Source: Cepaea nemoralis
Taxonomy: Eukaryota > Mollusca > Gastropoda > Stylommatophora > Helicidae
Assembly: GCA_014155875.1 (NCBI GenBank)
Contig: JACEFZ010011708.1
Span: 1 to 64,000 of the forward strand
Direction: 5' to 3'
DNA: 64,000 nucleotides
Part shown: in pieces, positions 47,901-62,900 of the stretch
Layout: each line of letters starts with the position of its first letter
Position numbering within the stretch: position 1 is the first letter of the stretch
Notes under the pieces: generated by a model
Databases searched by the model: none
What the model was told of the DNA's origin: nothing
The model's input: only the letters and a program-made list of their open reading frames with translations
Translations under genes and position numbers: made by a program

Positions 47901-50900
47901 TTTGTTTTTAAATTGTTTTCCAGTTGGAAGCATAAAGTGGCAGATACAGTTAAACGGGCATTTTGGGATGTCTTCGAGGAGAAGATAAATGAAGATCCTC
48001 CAGACCTCAGCTTTGCATATGCCATGTTGGAGGAGCTGCGTGAGGTGAGCTTGTAATGCTTACGGATAAACTATTTGCTGGCATTCATCATCATCCTGTG
48101 CCATGCTGGTAAGCGTAGGCGGTCATATGTTACCATCTCACTTGATCACCAGAATCGTGGATCAGCTGAGTGTTCTTGTCTCTACCATACCAGGCAGCCA
48201 AGCCATCCAGGTATTTACTTTTCTGTTTTCCCCTTGTTCTCTTCCCCTCAATCTTGCCAGTTGTCACCAAGTTCTCCAATTTATTTCTTCTTATAACATG
48301 ACCACAAAATTTTGACTGTCTACGTCTAATTTCTATAATAAATTGAAAATTTTCATTTGTTTCTTGTAGGACTTGGTCATTGGTTTTTCTGTCTGTTCAT
48401 GGTATTCTTTGCAATTTCCTCAGAAACCATATTTCCACAGCCCTCAGATGTATTTCAACTTGTCTGCTCATTGTTCATGCTTCACATCCATACAAAAGTA
48501 CAGGTTCTATGTAGCACTTCAACACTCTTTTTCTCATTGCAAATGACATTAGGTAATCAATAAATAAAATCACATGTATTGTTTGACCCACATAAAAGTA
48601 GAAGGAGGAAGGAGAGACCAGAGGATACACTACACAATATACAAATGAAAGAGTTTTGACATCCCTTCACCTGTCACTGTCAACTACTGCCTATAGTACC
48701 TTGTGGTGTAGGACATGGCAGTCTTGAACCTGAGGAATTAGGGCCGCCTGACTAGTGTAGCCACCACAGACTATTCAGGTTAGGGTTTATTTTTTGCCCC
48801 AGACAGAAAAAAAATCCACACCTTAAACCCGGGTCTCCTGGAGAAGAATCCGGCATTCTAGCCATTCAGCCAGCCACTCCTCATCCTTTCATCAACTTGT
48901 GCAAAAATGTCTGCACTCAAAATTCACCCGGGAAGGCAACCTGATCAAAAAATACCTGAAGAAGTCGGATGTGCCTGTCGTAAGGTGCAAATATCGCAGC
49001 TCTGCTGTAAACAGGCACAATGCAATTACATCTGAAACAACATTATGGACGAATGCAGAAGAAGAAGAAAATGATACATTCTGTTGTATATTATGAACAG
49101 TCTTAGTGGCCTCAAAGGGTTCCCCGGTTGATATTTATAGCATTAGGTGATGCTGTGTATGCAACCGGTAGGATTGTGTATGTTGTCATCCCAGGTAAAT
49201 GCAGTTTGATTACTGTGTAATGGGCAATATCATTAAAAAAACAACAAATTGGAACATACTGTGACAACTGGACAGGTATAGAGATAAAGGAAGAGAGCCA
49301 GAGAGGACTCCTGACAGCCTTTCTTCAAAGCATGGAAGAATGTCTGCACTTGAAATGATACATTCTGTTGGAGATTGTGAAATGTGAAGATCCATTATCA
49401 CCTATGTGGTTCGCAATATATATATTTATCTTATATATAAAAGGCAATCTCCGTCTTTATGTATGTATGTATGTCCTTTATTTGTTCGCGAACGGCCCAT
49501 CCGATTGAGATGAAATTTTCTACACGCCTTCCTTTCATTCCAGCGCTGCCAACTGTGATATTTTGTTAGTGTGAAATCGCCTGCTTACTCAGTATTATTT
49601 CATTTTTCATTATAATTTCATACATCTCAGGTGACCTAACTCTGTAAAAGTTATTTCAAGGGGCATAACTTTTCTGTATAACTTATAGTCATATTGTGGC
49701 ATCGTTTTCAAAGATTTATAAACTCTTTGTCCATAGTTATGTACCGGCATATGAGTTATAATAAATAATGATACAATCTGTAAGGCATTTTCAAAGTTTT
49801 CATAAAAATAATGCACAATGCATAACATTGTAACTCATCTTTTTTTGCTTAAGAAGTTACTGTAGTCATGCAGGTGATTAGAAAGAGTTTTCATTAAAAA
49901 TAATGGATGGTGTGTGGAAGGACATTCTTTTAAGTTACTTTTTTTGTTGTATGAATTTAATGAGAACTTATATGAATACTTATATGAATTAAATGAGATG
50001 CTCCCCACCAGGGACTGGGCGAAGCCGGACAGGGTCAGGCAGACAGATAGACAGACAGACAGACAGATAGACAGTCGGGAACAGGAACTTATATGACTAC
50101 TTATATAAATTAAATGAGATGCTTCACACCAGGAGCTGGGCGATGCCGGGCAGGGTCAGACAGATAGACAGACAGACAGATAGTCGGTAACGGGAACGGG
50201 AACTTATATGACTACTTATATGAATTAAATGAGATGCTCCCCACCAGGGACTGGGCGAAGCCGGGCAGGGTCAGGCAGACAGATAGACAGACAGATAGAC
50301 AGTCGGGAACGGGAACTTATATGACTACTTATATGAATTAAATGAGATGCTCCACACCAGGAGCTGGGCAATGCCGGGTCAGACAGACAGACAGTCGGTA
50401 ACGGGAACGAGAACTTATATGACTACTTATATGAATTAAATGAGATGCTCCCCACCAGGGTCTGGGCGAAGCCGGGCAGGGTCAGCTAGTCTTATATATA
50501 AATTATGATCTCCGTCTGTATGTATGTATGTATGTCCTTTATTTGTTCGCGAACGGCCCATCCGATTGAGATGAAATTTTCTACACGCCTTCCTTTCATT
50601 CCAGCGCTGCCAACTGTGATATTTTGTTAGTGTGAAATTGCCTGCTTACTCAGTATTATTTCATTTTTCATTTTTCATTATAATTTCATATATCTCAGGG
50701 GACCTAACTATGTAAAAGTTATTTCAAGGGGCATAACTTTTCTGTATAACTTATAGTCATATTGTGGCATCGTTTTCAAAGATTTATAAACTCTTTGTCC
50801 ATAGTTATGTACCGGCATATGAGTTATAATAAATAATGATACAATCTGTAAGGCATTTTCAAAGTTTTCATAAAAATAATGCACAATGCATAACATTGTA

Positions 50901-53900
50901 ACTCATCTTTTTTTGCTTAAGAAGTTACTGTAGTCATGCAGGTGATTAGAAAGAGTTTTCATTAAAAATAATGGATGGTGTGTGGAAGGACATTCTTTTA
51001 AGTTACTTTTTTTGTTGTATGAATTTAATGAGAACTTAAATGACTACTTATATGAATGAAATGAGATGCTCCCCACCAGGGACTGGGCGAAGCCGGACAG
51101 GGTCAGGCAGACAGACAGACAGATAGACAGTCGGGAACAGGAACTTATATGACTACTTATATAAATTAAATGAGATGCTTCACACCAGGAGCTGGGCGAT
51201 GCCGGGCCGGGTCAGACAGACAGACAGATAGTCGGTAACGGGAACGGGAACTTATATGACTACTTATATGAATTAAATGAGATGTGCCCCACCAGGGACT
51301 GGGCGAAGCCGGGCAGGGTCAGGCAGACAGATAGACAGTCGGGAACGGGAACTTATATGACTACTTATATGAATTAAATGAGATGCTCCACACCAGGAGC
51401 TGGGCAATGCCGGGTCAGACAGACAGACAGACAGTCAGTCGGTCGGTAACGGGAACGAGAACTTATATGACTACTTATATGAATTAAATGAGATGCTCCC
51501 CACCAGGGTCTGGGCGAAGCCGGGCCGGGTAAGCTAGTATATATATAAATTAGAAAGACTAGAAGCAACAGAGATGTGGTTCCTGAAACGATTGTTGCGA
51601 ATACCTTGGACTGCCAGAGTAACTAACAAAGATTGCCTGAAAAAGGCTAATGAAACTAGAGCATTATATACAACAATAGAAAAGAATCAAACAGCTTTCC
51701 TTGGTCATGTGATGAGAAGTGAGTCATCAGAGAACATCGTGACAACTGGAAAGATCAAAGGGATGAGAGGCAGAGGCAGACCAAGAGAAATGATGCAGGA
51801 TGGACTGAGACAGCGACATGGAGGAATATCAGCCGAGTTGATCCAGAACATCAAGGACCATTATATAACAGTACAAATTAATATAAATCACCTGTATTAT
51901 TCCTATATTTACACTATTATTTTAATAAATAAACGTATGCATGCCTTTGTGATGATTGAGAAGTTTAAGTGGCAGATATTCATTTTCACTTGAGCCATAT
52001 CTGTTTATTTCTACCAGACGTTGCTGGATATTCTGTTACCACAACATCAGCGCTTAAAGGATCAAATTGAGGAGGTTCTTGATATGGTCCTTATCAAGCA
52101 AGAGATGGACAATGATGCGTTTGATTTTGGTCATTATGCACAGTACATCACTGACACAATGGCTAGATTGTGCGCTCCAGTCAGGGATGAGAATATCACA
52201 GAAATCAGAGCCATTAAAGACGTGGTGCCAAAGTTTAGGTCAGTTAAAATGAGGAAATATGTGAATGCTGTTTTACTGCTGTTTGTACTTTCTTGTTCTT
52301 CGTCCTCTTCTGAAAGGTAAAAAGCAAGATAATTGACTTCATTGCATGGGGTTTTAACCCATTTAGCTAGGTCTCTCATCACAGAAAGGCAATCTGGCTG
52401 CCGAGATCATTGCCCAGAGCACAAACTCCGTTGCCTCTCTCATGTCTCTGGAAAAGATGCGCTAGTGGATTGAATGTTACAGTCCGAACACAAACTTATG
52501 AGCTTCAGAGTGTGAGGCAGGTGACCTGACCACTTCACCATCCCATAAATACAGACTCATCTGCTTGCATTGTTTCTTATGTGCTAACTGTAACAGTTTA
52601 CCTGTTTGCATTGTTTCTTATGTGCTAACTCTAACAGTCTGTTTGCATTGTTTCTTACATGCTAACTCTAACAGTCTGTTTGCATTGTTTCTTATGTGCC
52701 AACTCTAACAGTCCACCTGTTTGCATTGTTTCTTACGTGCTAACTCTAACAGTCTGTTTGCATTGTTTCTTAAGTGCTAACTCTAACAGTCTGTTTGCAT
52801 TGTTTCTTATGTGCTAACTCTAACAGTCCACCTGTTTGCATTGTTTCTTATGTGCCAACTCTAACAGTCCACCTGTTTGCATTGTTTCTTATGTGCCAAC
52901 TCTAACAGTCCACCTGTTTGCATTGTTTCTTAAGTGCTAACTCTAACAGTCTGTTTGCATTGTTTCTTATGTGCCAACTCTAACAGTCCACCTGTTTGCA
53001 TTGTTTCTTATGTGCTAACTCTAACAGTCTGTTTGCATTGTTTCTTAAGTGCTAACTCTAACAGTCTGTTTGCATTGTTTCTTACATGTCAACTCTAACA
53101 TTATAAACCCCATCTGTTTATATTGTTTTCCTTCCATTCTGCCTGTAAACCCCATCTGTTTATATTGTTTTCCTTCCATTCTGCCTGTAAACCTCATCTG
53201 TTTATATTGTTTCCCTTCAATTCTGTCTGTAAACCCTATCTGTTTATATTGTTTTCCTTTGGTTCCAACTGTAAACCCTATCTGCTTATATTGTTTTTCT
53301 TCCATGCTGTCTGTAAACAGCATCTTTATACATTGTTTCCATCCATGTTGATTGCAAACTCCATCTGTTACATTGTTTTCCATCCGTGCTACTTTCACCA
53401 GAGCCATAATGGAAACTTTGGAGCTGATGCGCAGGGATATGGCCAATTTCACCATCAAACAGATCCGGCCTTACATACAACAGAACTCTATACAGTATGA
53501 AAGTAAAAAGTTTGCAGAGTACTTTGAAGCTCAGAAAGGTGAGTTTTTCTCATGTTTCTGATATAAATGAGAACAAAATTATTTGAAAGGCGTAATTAGT
53601 TTAAGAATAGGGTAGCATAAAGGGACCAGCATCTGCCTCTAACTTGAGAAGAGGGTATGCATCATAATGTGTGTGTTTAGAAAATGTCCCAGAGGATGTA
53701 TATCATCCCCCAAACCTAAGACAGTTGGTCTAATGTCTAGCCTTCTTAAATGTTGGCCAAAAGCTGAGAGAATCCTGTTGTGCCTGTTAAAATCCTCCAA
53801 CAGTTGGAAATTGAAAATTGTATGGTGCATGTATTGAGAAGAAATTAATATAGAGAATATGGTGACAACTGGCAAGATTGAGGGGAAAAGAACAAGGAGA

Positions 53901-56900
53901 AGGCAGAGAAGTAAATATCAGGATGGCATGGTCAACAAGAATTCAGAGCTGATCCACAACTGGTGATCGTGTGAGATGGCGAATCATGATCGCCCATGTT
54001 TATCAGCATGCCACATGATGATTGTGCGTAGGCTGCTGGGTTGCCTTGGTAGCTCAGTGGTAGCTTGCTTACCTGCCGACCCAGTGGTCATTTGTTTGGA
54101 TCTCCATTGGTGGGGATTTAAAGGGCTGACCTGAGATTTTTGCTTCCGGTCCCCAATATGGAGGATAGGTGGTTGAGCTGTTAAGGCCTCTGGAGTGTTT
54201 ATGCTTGTGGCTACAGTTTGCTTACACATTTTCCTCATGTTGGACTGGTAGTGCATGGTTCTGTCGCCCTGCTACTGAGTTTAGTACGTGGAGCGACACT
54301 GTGAGCTGTGAATTTTGTGTGGAGTGCTTTTACATCTGTCTGCGGTTGTTTGTAGCATGAACTGTATGTTCAGAAAAATTGCGACTGGCCGGTTGCTGAA
54401 CTAACAGGGTTGCCTTATGCAATAATGTGTGACTGCTGGTTTTTTGCCGCTTGTGTTGGCATTCTGGCAGCGGCCTTATGTATAAAATACCTGTGCGGGC
54501 TCTTGGTTTGTCAAGACTCCTGTCTGTTCCACTTTTCACGTGGGGCAGTAAGGAGCATTTTGTGTGAGCATAAAGGTGCGACTCTTTGCCGTGAAGTTGG
54601 AACTGTGACTAACCGACTAACTAGGGTTGACCTGCTCTCTCTGGTCGACCAGGCATAAAATTGGTATAAGGAAGTGTCCTGGGAAATAAAGGTGGTCGGC
54701 GTGACATTGACCACACCATTCATCGAGTACTGATTAGTCTGTGAAAATGTGGGCCAACACTAGATACTCAGTATCCCTCAAGCCAGGTAAAAGGGTCCTT
54801 TACTTGTTACATCTTATAGGCCAGTGGTTCTAAACCTTTTTTGGCCCATGCACCCCTTCACCATATGTTCAGAATGCCCCCCCCCCCCCCTCCGTATTAC
54901 CTCCCTATAACCCCCCCCCCCCCCCCAAACCCCTACACAATATACATCAAAATGGAAGCTAAATTTAATTATACATACTAGAACAAGTCTAGACGCCTTT
55001 GTGAAACGTGATTTGCGAGTCTACTTACATTATAAAACAAATTTCAGAAGGGCGTGAAGTACAGAACTGTAAAGTATGGAGAGAAAAACAATATCAAGTA
55101 ATCGGTTCTTGTATTAACGTGATCTTGAAATAATCTTAATTTTTTCCCTCATCTCACCATTAACCCTTTACAGGGCAGACGCTTGTCCGTTTTGTAGCCC
55201 TGAACGGGCAAGATTTTTTCAGGTTCTGTAAAATTTCGGGTCGCGTTAGTAAAAACATCACAATTAAGGTGTTAGTCAACCGATTTTAGTAAAATAAACA
55301 ACACAATGAAGGGAAAAGCATGCAGAATATGTTACTTACGTGATTGTTGCCAGTAATCCATATATGAACACAAATATTTACGAAATACGGCATGTTGTTT
55401 GTGATTTTCCGTCATCTATACGGTAATTTACAAACACATTTTCAGAATCATAATCACTTTCTTAAAGTCCGACTCACGACTGCTAATGCAAAGTAACGCT
55501 TTGCACTGATATCTAGCTCCGATTAATAATCAACTTCGTGCCCTTTAATGTCATTTAAATTGAACAGAGCGAAATCTCGGCCATCACTTGAAGAATCGCC
55601 GAAATCCATTTTGAAAAACAGCGTAAAAATCCCGAAAACTATCAAAAAAAGTCCGTTAAAGTCTGTTCAAAGTCATTGTAGCGCGTTTACAAATGGCGGC
55701 CACGTTGTCAAGCTATCGGCGAAAGTGAAAGTAGCGATCGGAAGTGTCGGAAAACCGAGAGATCGCATTTTTAAAACGACTAGTCATCAAAGACGCGATT
55801 GGGCGCTACGCCTGTTTAACGCATCGAACGCTATCAGGCGCTGTGCCTGTTAAAGGGTTAAGTGCCATGTCAGCTGGCATAAACGTTCATGTCTCTCCAC
55901 AGATGTCAGTCTTTGTTTTTCTGAATCAACTCTGTAGATGATATTCCTCCATGCCACTGTCTCAGTCCATCCAGCATAATTCCTTTTGGTCTGCCTCTGC
56001 CTCTCTTTCTCTTGATTTTTCCAGTCATCACGATGTTTTCCAGTGCCTCTTTTCCCATCACATGACCAAAGAAAGTTGTTCTTATTGTTGAATATAATGT
56101 TCTAGTTTCATTAGCCTCTTTCAGGCAGTCGTCGTTAGTTACTCTGGCAGTCCAAGGAATTCGCAACATTCGTCTCAGGAACCACATTTTTGTTGGTTTC
56201 AAGTTCTTCCTACTGTTCTCATTACCTAGTTATCAGAATCTGATCACATCACCAAGCAGTGTTTGGTAACACAAATATTGCCCTAGCACCATCTCCTTAA
56301 AATGAACAATAAAATGGAATGGGATTATGAACCTTTTCAAAATTATTTTTGCTGCCATTACAGCTTGTCCAGATTGTTTTTCCATTCTCTATAAGGACTT
56401 TTGTTGCTTGTTTGTGTGTAATAAGTGACAGAATACAAATTGGTTCTGGTAGTTCTCATAAGTCTTGGTTAGTTTTCTGAATGTACTTCTTGTTCACAGC
56501 CGTTGGAGTCAATGCTCTTCAGTATACAGAGGTATGGCTGAAACGAAATTATGAAAAATTGCAGAAGAAATCATCAGAACCCTCAGCTTCAGCAGGGTCA
56601 TCTAGCGCCAAAGCTGTAACACCTGCAAACATTATGACAGAAGCATACCTGGAAGTTTTAGAGTGGTCTGATCCAGATAACTTCCCAGAGGTAAGTAGTT
56701 ACCACAAATTAGCATACATGTACATATATCTGTGGATCTATAGGACATATATCTGTGAGTTTTAGTTACCAGTACAATGAAGGTCAAGGTAAACCCCTAC
56801 AGGGGTTAAAAGACAAGAGGATTGACTTCATTACGATTGGCTTTATCCCGTTTACCTCTGTCACTCTTCACAGAGTAGCTGTGTGCCTGCTGACAACGTC

Positions 56901-59900
56901 ACACAAAGCTCAAACTCTAGCTCTGGTGATGCCTCCCAGGGTCTCAGAAATGAACCCACAACCTTCTGAGCAAAAGGCAGACGATCTCAAAGACACCCAT
57001 AGTAGGCCTATTGGTAGATACTGCCTGCTTGCTTGCTTGCATTCGCTGCCTGTGAACTCCAGCAGGAAGTCCTGTTGTCGGATGAAGACATCCTGTTGTC
57101 CAACATCAGTGTGATGTCATACCGGACTGAGGTTTGCGTGAGTATCTGGTGTCCCATGTCAGGCTTATTGGTGTGCAGACTTGTGGTTCCAAGCTGTGCA
57201 GGCAGATACTCTCCGACTTCGGAGGAATCAGCGATCCTACTGACGTTAGCCAGGACCCCAGTGGGACCTGTTGCCCAGGATGTGCAACTAGGACATGTCA
57301 GTAGATCTTGGCCAGTATAGAACCTGGCCTTGGTGCCTTGGAAACACCTCTGCGTCCCATTGTAGATACTGCCATTTAGGTTTGAAGTGTTAATCTTTCA
57401 TATATTCTAGAGTTTCACAGCCTGGGTTTTTGAGATGAGATGCACATTTTGTTCAATGTTTCATTTTCTTTTCATTGTTCTCATTTTGTTCATCTTTCCA
57501 TTCATTCTTCTCATATTATGCCTTAACCCTTTACTGGGCAGGCGCTTGTCCATTTTTTAGCCCTGAACGGGCAAGATTTTTCAGGTTCGGTAAAATTTCG
57601 GGTTACATTAGTAAAAACATCACAAATAATCACCGATTTTAGTTAAATAAACAACACAGTGAAGGGAAAAGCATGCAGAATATGTTGCTCATGTGATTGT
57701 TGCCAGTAATCCATATATGAACACAAATATTTATCAAATATAGCATATTGTTTGTGATTTTCAGTCATCTATATGGCAATTTACAAACACATTTTCAGAA
57801 TCATAAACATTTTCTTTAAAGTCCGACTCACGATTGCTAATGCAAAGTAACACTTTTCACTGATATCTAGCTCCGATTAATAGTCAACTTCGCGCCCTTC
57901 AATGTCACTTAAATTGAACCTAGCGAAATCTTGGCTATACTTGAAGAATCGCCGAAATCCATTTTGAAAAACTAAGTGTAAAAAAAAAGTCCGTTCAAAT
58001 TCATTCATAGTAGGCTCTTGCAAATGGCGGCCACGTTGTCAAGCTATCGGCGAAAGTGAAAGTAGCCATCAGAAGTATCGGAAAGCCGAGAGATAGCGTT
58101 TTTACAATGCATCATAGCATCGGCCGCATTGAGGCGGTCTGCCCGTTTAAGCAATCGGACGGAAATGGACGTTCTGCCCGGTAAAGGGTTAATGTAGTCA
58201 CTATAGTATCTTCCTCATGTGTCTTATGTATTTGTTTGCTGATGAAGGCTAGTCGCCGCAGTGTCCGTTGTTTTAAGTAATTCTGTTCTGTTAAACTGCA
58301 CTACTTCATGTTATTTTATATTGTTTATATATTCTAGCTCATGGCATAATGAAATGGGATGGTCACTTTCCTTGCCAGCTTACCTCCCCAGACATTAGCA
58401 TCCATTCAGTTGCTTGTTCTGTGCAGAACTTTTCCTCCATAGCTGCCTTGTGAACTTTGCATCATCAGCCAGATATCCTGTCTCTGTTGCTGTCATGTGT
58501 ATGTCTCCCTAAAGACATTTTTTTTTTACGGCGAGCTGCGCTGTAGTATTGCTCCAAAGACTGCCAGAGGAAACATTTTAAAGACACTCTAAAGATTTCA
58601 CTTAAAGCTTTTGGAATTCATCACAACACTTGGGAGACTGCTGCCAAAGACCGAAATTCATGGCGTTCATCATTGCACAAAGGTGTAGTCACTTGAAAAG
58701 CAAACAGGACTGTAAGAGCTGTGTAGAAAAAAGACTGGAAAAGAAAAAACCACCACAGGAGATCCTCCTCATGGATCGTTAAGCATTTTTTTCTCACATT
58801 GTCAAAGAACATTTTGAGCCAAAATAGGCCTTACCAGCCATCTTAGAACTCACAGCTCCAAACTTTCAACCCCACTGGATAAAATGAATGGTCATCATCA
58901 TTATTTTGGGCTAACACCATTGTCTATCACATCTTGAATCCACCTACATTGTGCTCTTTCTCCTTTCTGCTTCCCTGGTACACCTCCTTCCATAATGATC
59001 TTTTTCAGATGTTCATGTCTTTTCTCATTTCCAAAATATTTCATTTCCCCCAATTTTGTTTAATATTCAAAACAATGTAATCCCTTAGTGAATGTAAACA
59101 CAGATGCAGTAAACAAAACTCCCATGGGGGTCATGTTTCTCCACATTTGAACAATATTAGCAACTATGTACTTAGTATTTCTGCCACAGTATTATTTGTT
59201 TGTCCACTTCATATGATATATAACTCTGTAGTCTGCGCCAGATTAGAATTGAAATTAGACCACTGCAGGTCCGCATGGCCGAATGGATAAGAACGCGTGT
59301 TCTTAAATATCCAGTGTGCTGATGCCAAGGTTAGCGGTTCAACCACTGGACAGTTGGACTATAATGTTGACATGTTGTCCTTGACTTGGGGACGTAAATT
59401 ACAAGTACCTTTGAAGTCGAAGTGGGTTCGCCTGATGGTGACACTGTTAATAGGGATGTATGTATAGGGATGGATTTTGATGTATGGCTACATGCTATTC
59501 CGGTCAAGATGGCAGCGGAAGGTCGTGTTGTTTTGAGACCGTTAACTTTTTCGCGTAGGAGATGGATTTTTTCATCTCTTGCGTGTAATTTGTGTGCCAG
59601 GATGTAAAACTAGGAGTTTCTTCTCAAGATCTGCGCCGATGCTACGGAGTTCGTGCATCGAGCGAAGCAATCCTTGAGTGAATTTTTGCAGTGTGTGTGG
59701 TTCTGTGGTGTTCGGTGTTTTTCAAAATGGCGGAACAATGTTTGTGCTCCGTGTCTTTAACAAGGCGACGTGGAAGGCGGGCTGGCCGCAAACGGCACGG
59801 AATACGAGGGGGCAAAAGACATTTTAGACAAGTGTGACTGTCTAGGCCTCAGAAATACCCGTATTCTTTATTGGAACTGTGCCAGCACAAAACAACGAGG

Positions 59901-62900
59901 CCCTATTCTAGAAAATCTGGTATACAGGAACAACATTGTAGCGCTCCAGGAGACGAGACTGGGTGATCAGTTACTCCATATTGCCGGCTTCAAATGCTTC
60001 TACAACAGGCGACATCTGGGAATGGCGATTCTCATTCGCGACAGCTTGGTGGCGTCAGAGCTAGACATGTCCAGCTGGGACAATGACGACATACAAATAC
60101 AGGCGGTAAGAGTTCAATCCGGTCTACCATTTGTGTTGGTTAATGTTTATGCCCGTAACGCGAGTGTGGATTCCCAGAAGTGGCAGTGCTTAAGTGACAT
60201 ATTAGGTCACGAGAGAAATGTTATTTTCTGTGGCGATTTCAACGCGAAAGGCAGATCATGGGGAAACATTTCCTCCAACACACAGGGAGAGGAGCTCGAG
60301 ACTGCATTTGAAACCATTGACCTGGTCTGTATCAACAATGGCTGTGTCACCAGGACAGCAAGCCGGCCAGGTGATGAGGACAGTGCTATTGATCTGGCAC
60401 TGGTTTATCCTTCATTCACTACAGTGTGCAGATGGGGTGTCCTAGGGTACCATGGCAGCGACCACCACCCTTGCAGCATATTGGTGGAGAAAGGCAGAAC
60501 CAGGCAGCACAAGTCAATGGCCAAGACCTTCCAGTATGACAGTACAGGGCAAGATGTGGTGAGTAAAATAAGGCGCGACAAGCGCAGAAGGCTTCAGGGC
60601 AGGAAAAAAAGCTGGGAGCGGCCACCGTAGTGGAATTATGAGGTGGAGAAGGCTTGGGTGGATAAACGTAGTTTTGTAAGGAAATGGCAAATCGCCAAGA
60701 AGTACAGAGTTTCCCATCCTAGTCCCTGCATGAACTTAGAAAAAGAGATGCACACAAAAGTAAGCTATTTAAAAAAACTGGTTCAGCAGGTTAAAAGTGA
60801 AAAATGGGCAGAGGTATGTCAAAGAGTAAGCACAGACAAGTTGCTGAAATTGTTCTGGCGACTACATAAAAGCATGAGTGGGGTTGTCAAGAATAAGAGA
60901 ATTTCTGACTTCCAAGGTGCTAACCTCATCTGGCAGAGGACTGACGAGGACAAGGACAAAGCCCTCTTTGAATGCTATCTAGAGCAGAGCAACCAGACAG
61001 ACATGAGAGACCAAAATTTTGCCAAGGAGGTCACCTCAGACAGGTGCAAGGCCCAGAATATTTCGGATGAAGACACAGTGACAGTGAAATAAATCAAGGC
61101 TGTGCTTCGACGATAAAAAAACAGCGCACCAGGGCCAGATGGAGTAAGATACGACAACATCAATAGGTGTACCGACAACTAGATAGAGAAACTAGCAGAC
61201 ATGTACAACAACAGTATAGGGAGTGCTAGCATCAAGGAGGAGTGGTTACACAGCTATCCGATTCCCTTGCCGAAGCCTGGCAAAGACCACACAAAAATTC
61301 AGGGATATCAAGTAATAACCACGCAGAATACAATAGGCAAGCTGCTGGAGAAGTTAATTGCCAGAAAAATATCAAGCCAGCTAGAGAGGCAAGGTGTTTT
61401 CCCACCTACCCTGGGAGGGTACCGTCCAAAAAGAGAAACCTGGACCAATGCAGCAGGTTTTGCCCATGATGTTTATGAAGGCTTCCACTCAGGTATTGAA
61501 ACCTTTGCTGCAGTGATTGATCTGGAGGACGTGTACAACAGAGTACCATTGGATTTTTTAATGTTTCAGCTTCTTGAACTCAAGATAAGTCCTTTCCTCC
61601 TTAGTTGGATCGCTGCAGCCCTCTTCCAACGGAAAGTAGTTTTTAGATGTGGCATTTGGACTTCGGAACCAACAACAATATATCCTGGCCTACCACAAGG
61701 ATAACCATTATCTCCGGTGCTGTTCAACGCCTACACTGTGAGAATCACCAGCGAGCAGATCACTGGACCGGGGAGGACATTGTCATATGCCGACGATGTT
61801 TTAGTGTATCGTCAGGGCAAGGATAGAGATCAGGTTGCTGTGGAACTACAAACCGAACTCATTCGCATAAGTACTTGGTGTGTTGAAGTTGGTGCAATGG
61901 TCAACCCAACAAAGGCAACAGTGACATGGTTCTCTTTGAATAATCATATTGTCAACACTCCAACACCAACTGTAAATCTGTGTTCAGAGACTGTGGAAAG
62001 AACGCAGGCAATGAACTACCTGGGGATACGTTTTGATCGAAGCCTGGCTTATAATGAGCACATAGACCAGGTGATAACAAAGGCCAAGCGGGGCTTGGCT
62101 GCGATGCGGGTGATGGCGGCAGCAAACTGTGAGCAGCGCCATCTATGTCTTCTATACGAGGGGCTGGTCATGTCTGTTTTGGAGTATGCGATGGCGATCC
62201 TGACTCTCAGCCGTAAGCAGATAGAAAGGATGGAAAGGATACAGAACGAAGCTATGCGCATTATTCTTGGATGTACAAGAGATACAGCATGCAGGGCGAT
62301 GCGCTACCTTCTTGATTTTCCAACCATTGAAGACAGAATACAAATTTGCAGAGCACGTGCCTACCTCAGAGTTAACGCAAACACACAACATCCACTGCAT
62401 AGTGAAATTAGGAAGGTGAAGGGCAGCAGGTTAAAAAGAGGAAGGTCGTGGATGGGTCAAGTCGAAGACATTCTTCAACAGGTGTGTTCACTTGAGGACT
62501 TAGAACCTGGCGAGGAGTGGGTACAAGTGCCAACAGACTTCTGTACGTCCTTTTCAGTTTGCATCCAACTAGACAGAAAATGCATACAAGAAAATCCGGC
62601 TGCTGTGGAGGCGGAAGTACAAGCGTTGATTTTCGAGAATTCGGTAGACGGTGATGCTGTCATTTACACAGATGGGTCGGTCGTCCAACGCATGAGAAGC
62701 TCATGGGCCTTTACTGCTCAGGCCGGAGGGAGAATTGTGAAGGAGGACTCCAGTGCTTTTGTTGAGACCACAAGCAGCCTGACTATGGAAGTCATGGCAG
62801 TAAGTAAAGCAATAACATGGCTCGAGACACAGACATTCAATAGGGCATGTTTCCTTAACGACTCAAATGAGCATGCTCAAGAGGATAGAGATGAGGTGGA

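Noticed and set aside
35936..47923. Direct joining of TCP11-like exon 1 to exon 3
   Set aside because: Phases do not match (1 to 2); the exon at 43919-44051 fits both and aligns with the family.
59270..59355. tRNA gene
   Set aside because: A and B boxes are recognisable but the acceptor stem does not pair and the anticodon arm is unconvincing; fits a tRNA-derived repeat.
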